A DNA stretch of 17,429 nucleotides from CAZWRK01 sp964635875 (GTDB lineage Bacteria; Pseudomonadota; Gammaproteobacteria; Burkholderiales; Aquaspirillaceae), in assembly GCA_964635875.1 (NCBI GenBank), contig CAZWRK010000092.1, forward strand, positions 1-17,429, in the 5' to 3' direction. Shown here piece after piece: positions 13,256-17,429 of this stretch. The notes under the pieces are model-generated. The model saw only the letters and a list, made by a program, of their open reading frames with translations, had not been told where the DNA came from and searched no databases. Made by a program: the position numbers and the translations under genes. Numbering within the stretch: the first letter of the stretch is position 1; every line of letters begins with the position of its first letter.

Positions 13256-16200
13256 TACGATAACTCTAACAAAAGTATATGACCCGCTTAATCGTTCTGA
13301 AAAGGATATGATTAAGTATCAGTTTATGCAAAATGAAACTATTGCAGATTTATTGGATAATCAGGGCAACTACATCAANNNNNNNNNNNNNNNNNNNNNN
13401 NNNNNNNNNNNNNNNNNNNNNNNNNNNNNNNNNNNNNNNNNNNNNNNNNNNNNNNNNNNNNNNNNNNNNNNNNNNNNNAATTCGGTATGGGCCGCTTATG
13501 CCATAGCTGCTGTAACGGTTGCTGCTATATCCTACGCTGGAACTGCACTTATCAATGCCGTTTTGCCAGTATCAATGGATCAACCAGACGCATCATCGTT
13601 AGGTTATTCTGGATTATCTCAATCAAATGCTTATTCGTGGAATCCTCACAATACACAACAACAAGGTATTACCATCCCTCATTATTATGGGACTTGCAAC
13701 ATAAAAACTTCTAACATAATAGGTGTTTATCGCGAAACAAGTGGTTCAGATATGTATCTTAATGCCTTATTTTCATTGGGTGTTGGGCCTATTTCGCCTC
13801 CTTATGACTTCAAGGTTAATGACCAAGCCATAGCAAACTATACTGGTGTTGAAGTAGAAACAAGACTAGGAATGCTTGATCAGCCAACAATTAACAGATT
13901 TGGTGATACACGAATTGAATATAACGTATCTCGACTGGTTGAGTATAATTCAAACGTAACTTACACAACCATTGGTTCTGATTTTGATACGCTAGAGGTT
14001 GAGGTTGGATTTCCCAATGGAGTTTTCTATTATTCTGACCAAGGCAAACTAGAAAACTATACCGTTAGATATTCGGTTGAGTATAGAAAACAAGGTGATA
14101 GTAATTGGATTGCTCTTGCTACTACAGCATACACAACAAAAACCTCTTCTGGGGGATATTGGTCTATTGGTTTCTGGTCTTATTCATTCGTTCCATCGAC
14201 ATGGGCTGTTATTCCTGTATGGGCTGAATTGTTAAGCGGAGGGACGGATCCTAATGCCAATTACGAGGGTAAAACGGTATCTATTTTCGGAATTACATTT
14301 GCTACTTACAGATGGATTGGTGACCCGATTCAGCTAGTTACAGCGTATCATAATTATATTGATTTTACTGGTAACGAGAGAAAACCAATATATTTTAACT
14401 TTAGGGCTATTAACCTTGAAGATGGGCATTACGAAATTAGGGTAAACAAATTAACTGCTGATCAATCAGATACGCGTTATGGAGATGATTTTTACTTTTT
14501 GACCAACAAGGAAATAATTAACGATGACCTTACCTATCCTTGTCAAGCGTTAGTTGGCTTAAGGGCGTTATCTACAGATCAGTTAAGTGGAAGCCTATCA
14601 TTTGAGTGCAAGACAGCAGGAAAGTATATTAGAGTTCGCAGAAACTATGCTTGGACTTCAGAACCATCATCTAATCCAGCATGGATATGTTTTGACGTTT
14701 TAACGCAACCAATTCTTGATAACAATCTGACTCCTGTTGAGTACAGAGGATATGATCCGTCAAAATTCGATATAGATAGATTCGAGGAATGGGCTGCATA
14801 TTGTGATGATTTAGTTCCAGATGGTAATGGTGGATATGAAAAACGATTAACGTATAACGGAGCAATAGACGCTCAAATGGCGTTATGGGATCATGCTATT
14901 TCTATTGCCAAAATAGGTAGAGGAGTGCCTTATTGGAAAGGTAGTACTATTACGGTATCGGTAGATATGCCAAGCTCTCCAGTTGCGTTGGTTACCGTTG
15001 GTAATATAGGTATTGATTCATTTAAAGAAACATTTTTGACTATGGAGAATAGAGCAGGAAGCATTGATGCTGACTTCATAAATAGTGAAAAGGATTTTAT
15101 ACGAGATAAATTCACAGTAATAAATCCAGATGCTCCGAGCGAATGGGGTAATGCTACACTACAATTACAAGGTGTTACAAAGGCTTCTGAAATATGGAGG
15201 CATTGCAGATACTATTTGTCTACAACTCAAAATTTAACTAGAGTTGTTAACATTTCAATGCACTTGGACGCAATCGCATTCACGGTTGGAGATGTAATTA
15301 ACGTACAGCACGATGTGCCTATGTGGGGTGAAGGCGGCAGGATTGTTTCTGCAACTACCTCAACAATAACGCTTGATAAAGAAGTATCTATAACGGCAGG
15401 AAGCACTTATGTTGTAATGGTTAGGCTAAAGGATGGTACATTAGTTCAGAGGACTGCTACTAATGCTCCTGGAACCTATAGCACAATAAGCGTTTCTGCA
15501 GACTTTACTAGCATACCAGAACAATATGATCCGTATGCTTTTGGGAAGCAGGATATATTTGTTAAGCCTATGAGAGTTACATCAATCGAACCGGCAAACG
15601 ATTTGATGAGAAGCATCTATTTAACTGATTATAATGAATCTATTTACAATTCAGACTATTTAGAGCCAGTAATACCAACAACCAATTACACCAGTCCAGA
15701 TTTTACATCAGTAACCGGATTAGATATTAAAGAAAGAATTGCAAAGGTAACCGGTGGAAATGTATTAACGTATATTGACATTTCGTGGAATAAGTTATCT
15801 CCGCTAGTTAAATTTGTTGAAGTATTAACTATCCAGAACGGAATAATTAAAAATGTTGGATTATTTACTGGAGTTGGATGTTCCGTAGAAGTATTAGATG
15901 GTTTTACTGTTGAAGTAAAGGCTAGGGTAATTCCATGGATAGGCAAAACTGAGGATTGGAGTAAGTCTGGAGGAGTTTCATATTATGTTATTGGAAAAAC
16001 TGCATTACCGCAAGATGTAACTAATTTATACGCATCTCCTACTAATTTTGGCGGTCTGTTGCTTACATGGAACGCAGTATCAGATATTGATCTATTAGAA
16101 TATGCAATAAAATATTCTCCAGTTACTTCTGGAGCAACGTGGGAAACATCGCAAGAACTTACAAGGACAACAGGAACTTCCATAGCTATACCGGCTGCGC

Positions 16201-17027
16201 TTGATGGAACGTATTTAGTTAAAGCTGTTGATACTGGTTTGCGTGAATCAGTAAATGCGGCACTTGCTATAACAACTATACCTTCTTTATTTGGGTATAA
16301 CGCCATTGAAGTTGTTGATGATGCTCCATTATGGCTTGGTGTAAAAGATGGAGTATTTGTAGAATACGGAAACATACGACTAGATTTGGCTGGAGATTTT
16401 GATGCTATAACTGACTTCGATTCTTTAATTGGAATTGATGCGTATGGAGGTGTGTTGCCATTAGGATATTACTATTGTGATGAGGTGGTTGAATTAGATT
16501 CGATTCAAACGTGTAGATGCTCTGGAAAGATATTGTTTTACGGCGTTGACAACGAGGATCTGTGGGATAGTATTCAAGACCTTGATACAAAGATTGATAT
16601 TGATGGAGACTCCACTAATGGCCTAGATGTTAAGGCTCAAATATCATTATCACAGGATATGACAGATTGGTCAGATTGGTATGATTTTGTTGCAGGAGAT
16701 TATACGGGTATTGGCTTTAAGTTTAGAGTGAAGCTAATATCTGACGATCCAGCAAACTATCCAGTTGTGACCAGTTTTGTGGCGGCTGTTGATATGGCAG
16801 ACAGGATAGAGCGTGGAAAAGGAGTTCTTGCGGAAACCACAGGCACTATGATAACATTCTCTTCACCTTACAAAGTAGCTCCAGTAGTAAGAACAACAAT
16901 TATAGGTGCAATATCTGGTGATACAGAAAAAATAACGAACGTAACAGCAGAAGGATTTGAAATACAGATATTAAATGCCGGAAGTGGTGTTGAAAGAACC
17001 ATTGATTGGCAAGCAATAGGATACTAG
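13248..17027 (+). CDS. Central tail tip / host specificity protein, gpJ-like (contains assembly gap)
   Basis: This very long protein (about 1259 residues, of which roughly 33 are undefined) forms the tail tip hub and contacts the host. The first 43 residues (TLTKVYDPLNRSEKDMIKYQFM) match the small N-terminal domain of TipJ-type proteins. After the gap comes a hydrophobic segment (AYAIAAVTVAAISYAGTAL, about residues 82-100) typical of gpJ, then the hub domains (TIPHYYGTCNIKTSNIIGVYR, LFSLGVGPI). About 918-1010 is a fibronectin type III-like domain, and the C-terminus (KVAPVVRTTIIGA ... ERTIDWQAIGY) is a short beta domain common in gpJ-like proteins. GAGG (13239-13242) serves ATG 13248, 8 bases inside the peptidase gene. 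The gap makes frame continuity an assumption. Confidence 0.88.
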   Translation: MNNTITLTKVYDPLNRSEKDMIKYQFMQNETIADLLDNQGNYIXXXXXXXXXXXXXXXXXXXXXXXXXXXXXXXXXXNSVWAAYAIAAVTVAAISYAGTALINAVLPVSMDQPDASSLGYSGLSQSNAYSWNPHNTQQQGITIPHYYGTCNIKTSNIIGVYRETSGSDMYLNALFSLGVGPISPPYDFKVNDQAIANYTGVEVETRLGMLDQPTINRFGDTRIEYNVSRLVEYNSNVTYTTIGSDFDTLEVEVGFPNGVFYYSDQGKLENYTVRYSVEYRKQGDSNWIALATTAYTTKTSSGGYWSIGFWSYSFVPSTWAVIPVWAELLSGGTDPNANYEGKTVSIFGITFATYRWIGDPIQLVTAYHNYIDFTGNERKPIYFNFRAINLEDGHYEIRVNKLTADQSDTRYGDDFYFLTNKEIINDDLTYPCQALVGLRALSTDQLSGSLSFECKTAGKYIRVRRNYAWTSEPSSNPAWICFDVLTQPILDNNLTPVEYRGYDPSKFDIDRFEEWAAYCDDLVPDGNGGYEKRLTYNGAIDAQMALWDHAISIAKIGRGVPYWKGSTITVSVDMPSSPVALVTVGNIGIDSFKETFLTMENRAGSIDADFINSEKDFIRDKFTVINPDAPSEWGNATLQLQGVTKASEIWRHCRYYLSTTQNLTRVVNISMHLDAIAFTVGDVINVQHDVPMWGEGGRIVSATTSTITLDKEVSITAGSTYVVMVRLKDGTLVQRTATNAPGTYSTISVSADFTSIPEQYDPYAFGKQDIFVKPMRVTSIEPANDLMRSIYLTDYNESIYNSDYLEPVIPTTNYTSPDFTSVTGLDIKERIAKVTGGNVLTYIDISWNKLSPLVKFVEVLTIQNGIIKNVGLFTGVGCSVEVLDGFTVEVKARVIPWIGKTEDWSKSGGVSYYVIGKTALPQDVTNLYASPTNFGGLLLTWNAVSDIDLLEYAIKYSPVTSGATWETSQELTRTTGTSIAIPAALDGTYLVKAVDTGLRESVNAALAITTIPSLFGYNAIEVVDDAPLWLGVKDGVFVEYGNIRLDLAGDFDAITDFDSLIGIDAYGGVLPLGYYYCDEVVELDSIQTCRCSGKILFYGVDNEDLWDSIQDLDTKIDIDGDSTNGLDVKAQISLSQDMTDWSDWYDFVAGDYTGIGFKFRVKLISDDPANYPVVTSFVAAVDMADRIERGKGVLAETTGTMITFSSPYKVAPVVRTTIIGAISGDTEKITNVTAEGFEIQILNAGSGVERTIDWQAIGY
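13379..13478. other. 100-base assembly gap (N)
   Basis: Exactly 100 N bases, the usual placeholder for a scaffold gap of unknown length, lie in the 5' part of the gpJ-like gene. In related proteins this is where a Gly-rich stretch precedes the hydrophobic segment, so a GC-rich or repetitive coding run may have broken the assembly. Frames on both sides agree with one gene, but the true length is unknown. Confidence 0.95.
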
Positions 17028-17033
17028 GAGGTA
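17025..17033 (+). promoter_or_regulatory. Strong Shine-Dalgarno site of the tail fibre gene
   Basis: TAGGAGGTA contains a full AGGAGG core ending 4-5 bases before ATG 17036; its first three bases are the TAG stop of the gpJ-like gene. It should give high, independent translation of the fibre. Confidence 0.7.
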
Positions 17034-17035
17034 TC

Positions 17036-17429
17036 ATGAGTCAGCATGATTTTGACATTACAACAGCAGATGCCAATACAGGAGTCACTTTTCGTGCTGC
17101 TGTTAATGCGGCATTGCAAGCGTTAGCAAGCAGTTCTTCTGGAGCGACTGCTCCAACGACTGCATATCCGTTTCAGTTTTTTGCTGATTCTGCATCTGAT
17201 ACATTAAAGATGAGAAATTCAGCCAATACTGCATGGATCGATGTATGTATTATTAGTACTGGCAGACCATCTTATGTGCCATCAAGCGTATCTTCTACTG
17301 AAATAGGATATTTAGATGGTGTTACTTCTGCCATACAAACGCAAATAAACTCAAAGCAAGCCACTCTTGTTTCTGGTACTAACATTAAGACCATAAATGG
17401 AAGTGATTTGCTAGGCAGCGGCAATCTGG
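17036..17429 (+). CDS. Tail fibre protein, N-terminal part (runs off the window end)
   Basis: The frame is open from ATG 17036 to the end, giving 131 residues of a longer protein. It begins MSQHDFDITTADANTGVTFRAAVN, a usual fibre opening that attaches to the tail, followed by AYPFQFFADSASDTLKMRNS and an SVSSTEIGYLDGV stretch with TINGSDLLGSGNL, the kind of short beta-spiral repeats seen in trimeric fibre shafts. The host-binding end lies outside the window. It follows the gpJ-like gene by 8 bases and has the strongest ribosome binding site here. No chaperone gene can be seen yet. Confidence 0.85.
   Translation, partial: MSQHDFDITTADANTGVTFRAAVNAALQALASSSSGATAPTTAYPFQFFADSASDTLKMRNSANTAWIDVCIISTGRPSYVPSSVSSTEIGYLDGVTSAIQTQINSKQATLVSGTNIKTINGSDLLGSGNL

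Noticed and set aside
15983..16375. 130-codon minus-strand open frame opposite the fibronectin-like part of gpJ
   Set aside because: Antisense shadow of a well-supported gene, no start signals and no recognisable motif.

Overview
The window is the late structural half of a tailed phage (siphovirus) genome or prophage: DNA packaging, head, head-tail connector and tail genes, all on the + strand, tightly packed and often overlapping by 1 to 20 bases. The DNA is AT-rich. Lambda-type tail genes (gpG/GT frameshift, lambda-type tape-measure end, gpL with Fe-S cysteines, NlpC/P60, gpJ) and Shine-Dalgarno sites of the AGGAGG type point to a Gram-negative, probably proteobacterial, host. No integrase, repressor, lysis, tRNA, CRISPR or insertion sequence was seen. 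The sequence carries a 100-N assembly gap and ends inside a tail-fibre gene, so it is probably a draft or metagenomic contig.

Packaging and head (57-5339): P27-type small terminase, HK97-type large terminase, HK97-type portal, ClpP-fold prohead protease, and an HK97-like major capsid protein with an N-terminal delta (scaffold) domain. The capsid protein keeps all three residues needed for the HK97 isopeptide chainmail, and its codon use is strikingly host-optimised. A GC-rich hairpin follows the capsid gene.

Connector region with accessory genes (5392-8773): a small basic-tailed protein, a DUF115/GT42-like protein whose conserved N-terminus is encoded in another frame inside the small gene and has no normal start codon, a head-tail connector, a head-tail adaptor, an unrecognised 201-residue beta-rich protein, a family-2-like (GT-A) glycosyltransferase, a gp10-like and a DUF3168-like tail completion protein. 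The two sugar-related genes embedded in the structural operon suggest, without proof, a virion glycosylation function.

Tail (8786-17429): tail tube protein, gpG/gpGT assembly chaperones joined by a -1 programmed frameshift at G_GGA_AAC, a 684-residue tape measure, gpM-like and gpL-like tip proteins, a stand-alone NlpC/P60 peptidase, a gpJ-like central tip protein (interrupted by the gap), and the start of a tail fibre. Together these build a long non-contractile tail on an HK97-type capsid.

The most interesting points are the recoded or non-canonically started DUF115-like gene, the glycosyltransferase pair within the head operon, and the clear gpG/GT frameshift. Family calls are from sequence recognition by eye; no database search was run.
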